A program made the translations under genes and the position numbers. From JAWPMV01 sp038527215 (GTDB lineage Bacteria; Bacteroidota; Bacteroidia; J057), in NCBI GenBank assembly GCA_038527215.1, contig JBCBGC010000145.1, positions 1-21,298 on the forward strand: a DNA stretch of 21,298 bases, given 5' to 3'. Every line of letters begins with the position of its first letter. Positions within the stretch are counted from its first letter, which is position 1. Positions 1 through 6,866 of this stretch are shown here, one piece after another. The notes under the pieces were generated by a model. The model saw only the letters and a program-made list of their open reading frames with translations, had not been told where the DNA came from and made no database searches.

Positions 1-1594
1 CGGCCCGTACGTCTCCCGCCGCAAAAATACCTGGCTGGCAGGTTTCCAGCAGGTAGGGCTCACGGTTCTGCTTCCAGATTTTTTTGAAGTCTCCATAGCG
101 CATCAACTCCTTTCCGGTTTCTATATAGCCTTTGGGATTGGTGAGGATATTGCCATTCACCAACCAGTTGGTTACCGGGCGCGCTCCGATGAAGATGAAC
201 AAGGCCCCTGCCTTTACCTCTTTCTCAGTCTGGTTCTCCATGTCCTGAATGATCAGGCTTTCGAGGTGTTCTCCGCCACAGGCCTTGATTACCTGTCGCC
301 GACCGTGGACTTCAATTTTATCAATGGCATCAATCTGATCGATCAGATAAGAGGACATGCTGGCCGTCAGGTCGGGTTTTCGGATCAGGATATGAACCTT
401 CTTGGCGAATTGGGACAAATACACCGCCCCTTGCCCGGCAGAGTTGCCTCCCCCCACGATATAGACTTCCTGTCCCCGTACCGCCGCTGCCTCTGAGGTA
501 GCGGCCCCATAGTAGACCCCTGCTCCCGTGAAGCCTTCTACGCCTTCCGCCGGCATTTTACGATAATCCACCCCGGTGGTGATCACCACGGCTCGGGTCA
601 TTAATTGAGAACCGTCCCCTAAGGTAATGCGCTTATAAGCGCCTTCTATGGTAATATTGGTTACCTCCTGGGGACTCAGCATATCGATGCCAAAACGGGT
701 AGCCTGAGCAACCGCTCTACGGGTCAGCTCACTGCCGCTCAAGCCCTTGGGAAAGCCCAAGTAGTTTTCTATGCGGCTACTGGTCCCCGCCTGCCCACCA
801 GGAGCGCGTTTTTCGATCAACAACGTTTTCAGGCCCTCAGAGCCCCCGTATACAGCTGCAGCCAGACCCGCCGGTCCTGCCCCGATGATGACCACATCAT
901 AGAGTTCTTCCGTTTGAGCTTCAGGGGTCAGCCCCACTTGCTTAGCTAGTTCCTGAATACTGGGGTCCTGCAAATACTGCCCATCCTCCATGATCACTAC
1001 GGGCAGATTTTTATTCGGAATTCCATCCAGGTCGAGCAACTCCTTGCCCTGCGGATTCATTTCTATGTCCAGCCACTGGTAAGGGATGAGGTTACCCCCC
1101 AGAAAATCCTTGATATCGTGGGATTTCGGTGAATATTGGAAGCCAATTACTTTAATACCTCTAAACACCGGCTGATAGGAAGCTTGCCACTCGTCCAGGA
1201 GTTCGTTGATAATGGGATATAATTTTTCCTGGGGAGGATCCCAGGGTTTCATCAGGTAATAATCCAGCTGCACATCGTTGATGGCCTTAATGGCGGCATC
1301 TGTATCCGAGTATGCCGTGAGCAACACCCGCTTGGCTTCCGGGAATATTTTTTTCGCAGATTCCAGGAATTCTACCCCCAGCATCTCGGGCATACGCTGA
1401 TCAGAAAGAAAAAGGGCTACATTTTCGCCTTTTTTCTTTAGCTCCACCAGGGCTTCTAATGATTCCTTAGCAGAAATAGAACTGATGATCCGGTATTCTT
1501 TACGGTAAGCCGAACGCAGATCTCTTTTCAGAGAACTGAGAACCTGGCTATCGTCATCTACGGAAAAGATAATCGGCTTTCTGTTTTCAGCCAT
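1..1594 (-). CDS. Response regulator fused to thioredoxin-reductase-like FAD oxidoreductase (3' end cut by window edge)
   Basis: The frame is open from ATG 1594 to base 1, giving 531 residues; the last ones (AAGDVRAG) are the second FAD-binding motif, so perhaps 20-30 residues are missing. Domain order: receiver domain about 1-125, with acidic pocket D13-D15, phospho-acceptor D65 (SDQRMP), T93 and K116; a thioredoxin/glutaredoxin-like domain about 146-215 (QYSPKSHDIKDFL, then YQWLDIE) with no CxxC; a two-dinucleotide-binding flavoprotein domain from about 232 (GAGPAG 238-243, GGGNSA 381-386). Just before the NADPH motif, where E. coli TrxB has CATC, this protein has AATS (364-367), so both redox cysteines are gone. 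Known for the family: annotated as fused response regulator/thioredoxin-disulfide reductase. Inference: a phosphorylation-controlled NADPH flavoenzyme of unknown substrate. It starts 2 bases after the histidine kinase stop, its obvious partner. Confidence 0.9.
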   Translation of the reverse strand, partial: MAENRKPIIFSVDDDSQVLSSLKRDLRSAYRKEYRIISSISAKESLEALVELKKKGENVALFLSDQRMPEMLGVEFLESAKKIFPEAKRVLLTAYSDTDAAIKAINDVQLDYYLMKPWDPPQEKLYPIINELLDEWQASYQPVFRGIKVIGFQYSPKSHDIKDFLGGNLIPYQWLDIEMNPQGKELLDLDGIPNKNLPVVIMEDGQYLQDPSIQELAKQVGLTPEAQTEELYDVVIIGAGPAGLAAAVYGGSEGLKTLLIEKRAPGGQAGTSSRIENYLGFPKGLSGSELTRRAVAQATRFGIDMLSPQEVTNITIEGAYKRITLGDGSQLMTRAVVITTGVDYRKMPAEGVEGFTGAGVYYGAATSEAAAVRGQEVYIVGGGNSAGQGAVYLSQFAKKVHILIRKPDLTASMSSYLIDQIDAIDKIEVHGRRQVIKACGGEHLESLIIQDMENQTEKEVKAGALFIFIGARPVTNWLVNGNILTNPKGYIETGKELMRYGDFKKIWKQNREPYLLETCQPGIFAAGDVRA

Positions 1595-1596
1595 GA

Positions 1597-3018
1597 TTAG
1601 GAGATTTTAGGAGCAATGGAAAAGCTAATGTGAAAGGTGGTCCGTCCGGGTTCAGAGTCTACTGAGATATCTGCCTTGTGTCGTTCGAGGATTTTCTTGA
1701 CGATATCGAGGCCAATGCCGGTGCCCTGCCCCATGGCTTTGGTGGTAAAAAAGGGCTCAAAGATGCGGTTCTGAATGTCCTCGGGGATGCCGGGACCATC
1801 ATCGGTAATATCGACGCACACTTTACCACGCTGCTCATAGGTTCGGACCAGCAAAGTGCCGTCTTCTCCCATGGCTTCAATGGCGTTGGCGATGATATTG
1901 GTCCAAACCTGGTTCAGCTCGCCACCTAGTCCCATGATCGGCGCAAGCCCTTCTTCAAACTGCTTGTCTACCTTGATGCGCTTAAGTTTCATTTTGTGCT
2001 TGAGGATCATCATGGTATTGATCAGCCCCTCTGAAACCTGGGTGGGCTCCATCACCAGGGAACGGTCCATATAGGAATAACCTTTGATGGCTTTTACCAG
2101 GGTGGCAATCCGATCGGCAGACTCTTTGATTTCCTCCACCAGGCGGTCCAGGTTCATGGTGCTTTCCAGCCACCTGAGAATCGCCCCAATTTCTTTCCCG
2201 GCCAGGATGTCCTGGATTTCCTCTAGCTCCTCTACCTCCATACCAAATTCCACAAAGGTTTCCGCTACCGCATCCGGATCTTCCACGCCGTTGTCTTCTA
2301 GCCAGTCGAGGATTTCATCCGTTTTTTCTTCCTTATCCAACAAGCTCAACTCATTGGGCTTGCGGTTTTCCCCCACTTTGGAAAAAAGGATGGCATTGAT
2401 CTCATCGGTTTCTTCTGGGGTAATCTTGAGGTTCATCACCCGCTTAAACTTTTCCGGACTGGAATGCACCTGATTGTAGAGTTCTTCAGAACTCCGCACC
2501 ATGGCTGAGGCAGGATTATTGAGTTCGTGGGCTAAACCTGCGGACAGCTTACCCAGGGCCAGGAGTTTTTCGTCCTGAGATGCCAATTGGGTAAAATCGC
2601 GGATGCGGGTAGACATGACAGCCACCAGCTTTTGGGTCAATTCGTAACTGATATTAACCATTTCCACGAAACACTCCTTATGCAATCTGAGGGTGTAGGT
2701 ATCTTCCAAAGCCGTTCCATAAACCCGTATTTCCGTCATGCGTGAAAAAGGTAATACTCCGGCTATTTGTCCGGTCCCCCAGACCCCCAGCTCGCGATTA
2801 CGGCCGTTTCTTTCGGCATGAACATAGTATTCACCCTGGACAATAACCTCCATGTGATCCACCTTCATACCAGGGAAAAAAATATGTTCCCCTTTCGGAT
2901 AATGGCAATAATCAGATTTTTCGATCAACCAATTGAGCGATTCTTCTCCTATTCCTTCGAAAACTTCAAAGGCTTGAAGGCGCTGCAAAAGGCTTTGTTC
3001 CTTGGCGATTACATTCAT
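1597..3018 (-). CDS. Sensor histidine kinase with N-terminal cyclic-nucleotide-binding domain
   Basis: 473 residues, soluble (no membrane segment). Residues about 10-140 look like a cNMP-binding (Crp/cAMP-type) beta-roll domain (YPKGEHIFFPG, then VIVQGEYYV). The H-box is LSAGLAHELNNP with phospho-acceptor H164. The catalytic domain shows an N-box around N378 (NIIANAIEAM), G1 DDGPG 406-410, F-box FEPFFTTK 420-427 and G2 GQGTGIGL 430-437. Between the H-box helix and the apparent second dimerisation helix (VEEIKESADRIATLVKAI, about 293-310) lies an acidic helical insert of roughly 110 residues containing LDWLEDNGVEDPDAVAETFVEFG. As I remember it, kinases of this cNMP type paired with the receiver-flavoprotein share this insert. 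The gene follows the bestrophin gene by 12 bases and precedes the receiver-flavoprotein by 2, so it very probably phosphorylates D65 of that protein. The bound nucleotide is unknown. Confidence 0.93.
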   Translation of the reverse strand: MNVIAKEQSLLQRLQAFEVFEGIGEESLNWLIEKSDYCHYPKGEHIFFPGMKVDHMEVIVQGEYYVHAERNGRNRELGVWGTGQIAGVLPFSRMTEIRVYGTALEDTYTLRLHKECFVEMVNISYELTQKLVAVMSTRIRDFTQLASQDEKLLALGKLSAGLAHELNNPASAMVRSSEELYNQVHSSPEKFKRVMNLKITPEETDEINAILFSKVGENRKPNELSLLDKEEKTDEILDWLEDNGVEDPDAVAETFVEFGMEVEELEEIQDILAGKEIGAILRWLESTMNLDRLVEEIKESADRIATLVKAIKGYSYMDRSLVMEPTQVSEGLINTMMILKHKMKLKRIKVDKQFEEGLAPIMGLGGELNQVWTNIIANAIEAMGEDGTLLVRTYEQRGKVCVDITDDGPGIPEDIQNRIFEPFFTTKAMGQGTGIGLDIVKKILERHKADISVDSEPGRTTFHISFSIAPKIS

Positions 3019-3030
3019 GGCGGGTGGGTG

Positions 3031-3981
3031 TTAGTTGATTACGACGTATTGGCCAACTTTTGGTTTTTCCTCTGCTTCCATTTCTACCCCCAGAATTTCG
3101 TGGACATTGCCTTGGATTTTCTCGGCCAGATTGCGGGTAGGCAAATCATTACAATCCAACCCAAAGGGTTCCTCGATTTCTACCGAAATGAACTCTAGCC
3201 CGATCAAGGCATAAGAAGCAAAAGCGGTAAGGATGATGGCAAAAACCCCGATTTTGGGCACCAAAACAAAGGGCAGTAGCGCACAATAGGTAAAAATGAA
3301 CAGCTTGATAAAGAAGTTGTGGGCAAAAGGAATGGGCGTAGCCTTGATCCGCTCACAAGCTCCCTGGATATCGAGAAAGGATTGGGTTTCCGGTTTGATG
3401 TTGACGAGTTGGAACCCATCAAAAAAACCATCCTTGTATAGGTTCTCCGTCCGCTCATAGATATCGTTGACGATTTTATTGGGGACGTGCTTGATCTTCT
3501 CGATTTCTTCGTGGGGCTCCTCTGAATAAGCCTTGATCCAGTTATGCTGGCTGATGTCTCTCAGGTGGTCCGAAAGCGAAAGGACATAGGAAGAAATAGC
3601 CGTAGCAAAATATTTTCGGTTGACGTGGTCATCCCTGCGCAGCATACCGTGATAAAGCACGGCCAGGCCACGGGTGTGGTTGATGAGGGCTCCCCATTGC
3701 TTACGGCCTTCCCACCAGCGGTCATAAGCCGTATTGGTACGAAAGACCATCATCAAGCTGAGAAAAATACCCAGCAATGAAAATATCGAAGGTTCTATAG
3801 CCATGATCCCGGCTTCAAAAGGAAATAGCTCGGGATAGATGGAAATGAGATAGTCAAAAATAACAATGAAGGTGGCGAAGGTGGCCATTCCCCATACCAT
3901 ACGAATGGTACGACGAATTACCCAGCTGGTCTTGAAATGACCCATTACTTCCCACCATTTTTTAGAGTTGTAATTTATCAT
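3031..3981 (-). CDS. Bestrophin family ion channel
   Basis: 316 residues, close to the usual length of bacterial bestrophins. Hydrophobic segments lie at about 29-48, 58-80, 222-242 and 243-262. The family hallmark FRTNTAYDRWWEGRKQWG is at residues 80-97, CERIKATPIPF at 209-219 (neck region) and EEPFGLDCNDLP at 270-281, which corresponds to the conserved C-terminal segment of the family. Known: bestrophins are pentameric anion channels in animals, and bacterial homologues have been shown to conduct cations or anions depending on the protein. It is the first gene of a tight three-gene unit with the cNMP-binding kinase and the receiver-flavoprotein. Inference: ion flux or membrane state may be linked to this signalling pair; the sequence does not tell the direction of control. 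ATG 3981 is the first start in frame after the upstream tRNA terminator. Confidence 0.93.
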   Translation of the reverse strand: MINYNSKKWWEVMGHFKTSWVIRRTIRMVWGMATFATFIVIFDYLISIYPELFPFEAGIMAIEPSIFSLLGIFLSLMMVFRTNTAYDRWWEGRKQWGALINHTRGLAVLYHGMLRRDDHVNRKYFATAISSYVLSLSDHLRDISQHNWIKAYSEEPHEEIEKIKHVPNKIVNDIYERTENLYKDGFFDGFQLVNIKPETQSFLDIQGACERIKATPIPFAHNFFIKLFIFTYCALLPFVLVPKIGVFAIILTAFASYALIGLEFISVEIEEPFGLDCNDLPTRNLAEKIQGNVHEILGVEMEAEEKPKVGQYVVIN

Positions 3982-4119
3982 AGGTAGTAGCTATGAAATA
4001 GCGAAAGATTAAAAGTTCGATTAGCCGAATTTACTGAATATCTTCTCTGGAAAACAATGGTTTTGGACTAGAGACAATCTGGCAAGGAATTTTGTGACAC
4101 TCTGGCCAGGGGATTTTAG

Positions 4120-4150
4120 AAAACAAAAAGATCACCCGAAGGTGATCTTT
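4120..4150 (-). terminator. Rho-independent terminator after tRNA-Leu
   Basis: Perfect 10-bp stem (4127-4136 with 4141-4150, AAAGATCACC/GGTGATCTTT) closed on the minus strand by a UUCG tetraloop, followed on that strand by a T-rich run (TTTTTGTTTTC including the end of the stem). It begins 9 bases after the tRNA CCA end. It probably also ends any transcription that reads through from the efflux operon. Confidence 0.85.
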
Positions 4151-4159
4151 CCTTTGTCC

Positions 4160-4248
4160 TGGTACCCGAGGCCGGACTCGAACCGGCACGGACATTACTG
4201 TCCATTGGATTTTAAGTCCAACGTGTCTACCAATTCCACCACTCGGGC
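4160..4248 (-). tRNA. tRNA-Leu (anticodon UAA)
   Basis: A full class II tRNA reads on the minus strand. The acceptor stem GCCCGAG pairs with CTCGGGT, including a G-U pair at position 1-72. The anticodon stem TTGGA/TCCAA carries the 7-base loop CTTAAAA, anticodon TAA at 4214-4212. A long variable arm (GGACAGTAATGTCC) and a T-arm with GGTTCGAGTCC follow, and the discriminator A and CCA are encoded. The long variable arm and anticodon fix it as leucine, decoding UUA/UUG. It has its own promoter 15 bases upstream of the 5' end and a terminator just downstream. Confidence 0.97.
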
Positions 4249-4268
4249 AGGGGTTGGACAAAGCGTAG

Positions 4269-4299
4269 CAAATGTATAAGGTCAAGCTTAATTACGCAA
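4269..4299 (-). promoter_or_regulatory. Bacteroidota-type promoter for tRNA-Leu
   Basis: On the minus strand, TTG (4299-4297), a 20-base spacer, then TACATTTG (4276-4269), an exact match to the Bacteroidota -7 box TAnnTTTG. The predicted start is about 14 bases before the tRNA 5' end. It lies directly after the stop of the TolC gene (4314). Confidence 0.65.
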
Positions 4300-4313
4300 G
4301 CCGAGAAGGCATT

Positions 4314-5633
4314 TTATCGCACCAGGCCTCCCGTAAGTCTGATCAATTCGGTTTCACTTTCTTTAAGTTGGCGTAATGCCTGCAAGCGTCCGAACTGAGC
4401 GTTGAGATATTGAAGCTGAATATTCCGGTAGTCAAAGGAATTAATCAGGCCGTTCTGGAAGCGTTCTGCGGCCTGGCTAAGATTATCTTCCGCATAGGTT
4501 ACACTTTCTTCCTGTAGCTTCAATAAATCACGGCGAAGGCTGTAGTCATTGTACATGACCGAAAGATCCCGTACCAAGCTTTGTTGTAAGTCCCTCAGTT
4601 GTAAGTCCCCAATGCGTTCCTGGATACGAGCGTTTTCAATCTGGCGTTTCACATTCCCTCCGTTGTAGAGGGTAAAGCTCAGGCTTAAGCCCGCGCTGTA
4701 TTCAAAAGCTCCTACACTCAATCTTTGGCCATCGGCTCGGGTAATGGAGCCTAAAATATAATTGGCGCCTCCATTTAAACTCAGCCTTGGGTACAGGCTA
4801 GCCTGGGCGATTTCTACTTCTTTGCGGAAAATCTGATTTTGGACGAACTGATTTTTAACGCTGGTATTATCATCCAGCATTTTTTCCTGGAGATCAGCCA
4901 GGGAAAAGGATGGGAAGACTTCCTGAAGGCCTTCAGTCAGCTCAAATTCCATTTCTACCTTTTCCCCCATCAACAAATTGAGGTTTTTCCGGAGATTTCG
5001 AAGATTGAGCTGTTGCGTAAGCCAATTGGCAGAATCGGTGGTTACCGCCGTTTGAAATTGCAGCAGTTCAAAGGAACTGCCCGTTCCCAAATCTCGCCGG
5101 TAGGCTTCATAGGCCAGTCGATCCTTGGAGTTTTTCAGGACTTCCGCCAGGACAGCGGACTGCTCTTTGGCCAACAATATTTGGTAGTAAGCCAGGATGA
5201 CGGCCTGCAAGGTGTTTTCTATGACCAGGTTGGCGTTTCCCCCTGCCTGTTCTTCCAGGAGATCCAGGCGTCCCTTAGTCGCTCTGACCCTATACCCATC
5301 AAAGAGCACCCAGTTGAGCGAAGGCCCCAGACTTCCGGTAAGCCGGATCGGGGCAAAACTGGCCGGGTTGTCGGTATACGAGCCGTTCCCGTTTACATTG
5401 AAGTTCACCGTGGGGTAGCGACCTGCGGTACCCCAGTGGTTATTATTAGCCGTTAGTTGTTCCTGCATCCGGACGATCTGGATACCGAAGTTATTCTCCA
5501 GTGCGCTCTTTACCGCCTCTTCCAGGCTCAAAGGATTTTGGGCCCGGGCCCACGGTCCTAATCCCAGCATGATCAGGGCTCCCATGCACAGGCAACGGCC
5601 TACCCCAAGCATCATCTTTGTATGTTTCATCAT
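4314..5633 (-). CDS. TolC-family outer membrane efflux protein
   Basis: 439 residues. The N-terminus is a signal peptide (hydrophobic stretch about 9-28, likely cleavage after ARA 29-31 before QNP). The mature start PLSLEEAVKSALENNFGIQI is the typical first helix of OEP/TolC proteins, and the second repeat is seen at SVTYAEDNLSQAAERFQNGLINSFDY with the usual helical NAQ/LQ-rich ends. Known: TolC homologues trimerise into an outer-membrane beta barrel with a long periplasmic tunnel that docks on an adaptor and an inner-membrane pump. It is the last gene of the operon that contains the RND pump and its adaptor, separated from the pump by a glycosyltransferase gene; the gap to that gene is 22 bases. 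The pump substrate cannot be read from the sequence. Confidence 0.93.
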   Translation of the reverse strand: MMKHTKMMLGVGRCLCMGALIMLGLGPWARAQNPLSLEEAVKSALENNFGIQIVRMQEQLTANNNHWGTAGRYPTVNFNVNGNGSYTDNPASFAPIRLTGSLGPSLNWVLFDGYRVRATKGRLDLLEEQAGGNANLVIENTLQAVILAYYQILLAKEQSAVLAEVLKNSKDRLAYEAYRRDLGTGSSFELLQFQTAVTTDSANWLTQQLNLRNLRKNLNLLMGEKVEMEFELTEGLQEVFPSFSLADLQEKMLDDNTSVKNQFVQNQIFRKEVEIAQASLYPRLSLNGGANYILGSITRADGQRLSVGAFEYSAGLSLSFTLYNGGNVKRQIENARIQERIGDLQLRDLQQSLVRDLSVMYNDYSLRRDLLKLQEESVTYAEDNLSQAAERFQNGLINSFDYRNIQLQYLNAQFGRLQALRQLKESETELIRLTGGLVR

Positions 5634-5655
5634 CTTAATTTCTGTAGTAAAAGAG

Positions 5656-6858
5656 CTAAGCCCCCGATAGACTCTTATGGTAAAGCCTCGTTAAACGAGA
5701 CAGATGAACTCCAGCTGTAAATTTCTCTAAGGCTAATTCTCTCGCATTTTCCCCCATTTGCTTTCTTTTTACGGGATCATCCAACCAAATCTTTAACCTT
5801 TCCCCCATGGCTTGCACATCCCCACGCGGAATAAGCCATCCAGAAACACGGTCTTTCAACCAGGTACTGACGCCTCCTACATCAAATCCGATTACGGGAA
5901 TCCCTCGCATCATGGCTTCTATTCCTGAAATGCCAAATGCCTCAGGGTAAATGGAAGGGAAAATGCAAATATCTGCTTCCGAAAGGTATTCTTGAATGCC
6001 TGCTCTATCCTGCCAGCCCCTCCATCTCACCTGCTCTGCGGTCCCATCGGCTTCAAGTCCACCTTTCTGGTGTTCCAAAGCAGGAAAGGGAGTCCCATCT
6101 CCTAAAATGTCCAATCTCAGATGTGGATAAGCAGTTAACAAGGGGCGAACGGCCTCCAGCATAAGGTGTACGCCTTTATGGGGAATGATTCGCCCCATGT
6201 ACAACATACGGACCTGCGCTTTTTCAGAAAAAGCATTGGCTTCAGCAGTCGGCGTAAAATAGGGATTTACCTCAATCTGCTCAGGTAAGATGCCTGCCAA
6301 AACAGCCTCCTTTTTCATATAATCGGACATCGCTATGATTTTCTCATACTGCTGAGAGGCTTGCTTAATTTCAAAGCGGGTGATTTTCATGGCTTGCCAG
6401 ACCCGCTTGGGATGTCGATTGGCACAGCCCTGTGTATAGGTATGCCCTATACAATGCCATCCAAAGGCTTGGGTGCAAATGTCCTCACTGTACCGCCAGA
6501 ACTTACCTTGACCAGGACAAAACATCCGAGGTTCATGCATGGACCGAAATACAGGTCTTTGGGCAAAAGCGGTTTCAATGATCCCGCGGTCAGAAATACT
6601 ATGTAAATGGAGTAGATCAATGTTTTCCTTCTCCAGATATGCGATAAAGTAGGCTTGGGATTCCTTCCAACTCCCTTCAAAAACTACTTCCTCAGAAGGA
6701 GCAATATAAATTTGAAAACGATTTTTTCCTGTTGCTTTCCAACCCATCCACACAGATTCCACCCCATATTCGGGGAGGAGTTCTATGAGCTGACTTAGGT
6801 AGGTTTCCACGCCTCCATGTAAGCCTACTTTATCATTGAGTTGGAGCACTTTCAGCAT
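5656..6858 (-). CDS. Glycosyltransferase, GT4 family (GT-B fold)
   Basis: 400 residues. The N-terminal domain starts MLKVLQLNDK with GLHGGVETYL (12-21), the acceptor-side glycine-rich loop of GT4 enzymes. The C-terminal nucleotide-sugar domain shows GRIIPHKG (222-229), the EX7E motif E306-E314 (EAFGISGIE) and FDVGGVSTWL after it. A four-cysteine cluster C114, C128, C136, C145 follows SMHEPRMFCPG; some GT4 enzymes carry such a Cys region, possibly a metal site. There is no signal peptide, so it is cytosolic or peripheral. It sits between the RND pump (8-base gap) and TolC (22-base gap), an unusual place. Hand counts of 60-base lines here gave 22, 23, 25 and 28 G+C against 28 and 37 in the pump and 28 in TolC, a weak hint of separate origin. 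Sugar and acceptor are unknown; glycosylation of an envelope component is inference. Confidence 0.9.
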   Translation of the reverse strand: MLKVLQLNDKVGLHGGVETYLSQLIELLPEYGVESVWMGWKATGKNRFQIYIAPSEEVVFEGSWKESQAYFIAYLEKENIDLLHLHSISDRGIIETAFAQRPVFRSMHEPRMFCPGQGKFWRYSEDICTQAFGWHCIGHTYTQGCANRHPKRVWQAMKITRFEIKQASQQYEKIIAMSDYMKKEAVLAGILPEQIEVNPYFTPTAEANAFSEKAQVRMLYMGRIIPHKGVHLMLEAVRPLLTAYPHLRLDILGDGTPFPALEHQKGGLEADGTAEQVRWRGWQDRAGIQEYLSEADICIFPSIYPEAFGISGIEAMMRGIPVIGFDVGGVSTWLKDRVSGWLIPRGDVQAMGERLKIWLDDPVKRKQMGENARELALEKFTAGVHLSRLTRLYHKSLSGA

Positions 6859-6866
6859 AGCGGGTC

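Noticed and set aside
4026..4057. Possible promoter of the bestrophin operon (TTG, 21 bases, TAAATTCG on the minus strand)
   Set aside because: One mismatch in the -7 box and a weak -33; not strong enough to list as a feature.
4031..4285. Open frames on both strands across the tRNA region
   Set aside because: They run through the tRNA-Leu and its terminator and have no protein-like character.
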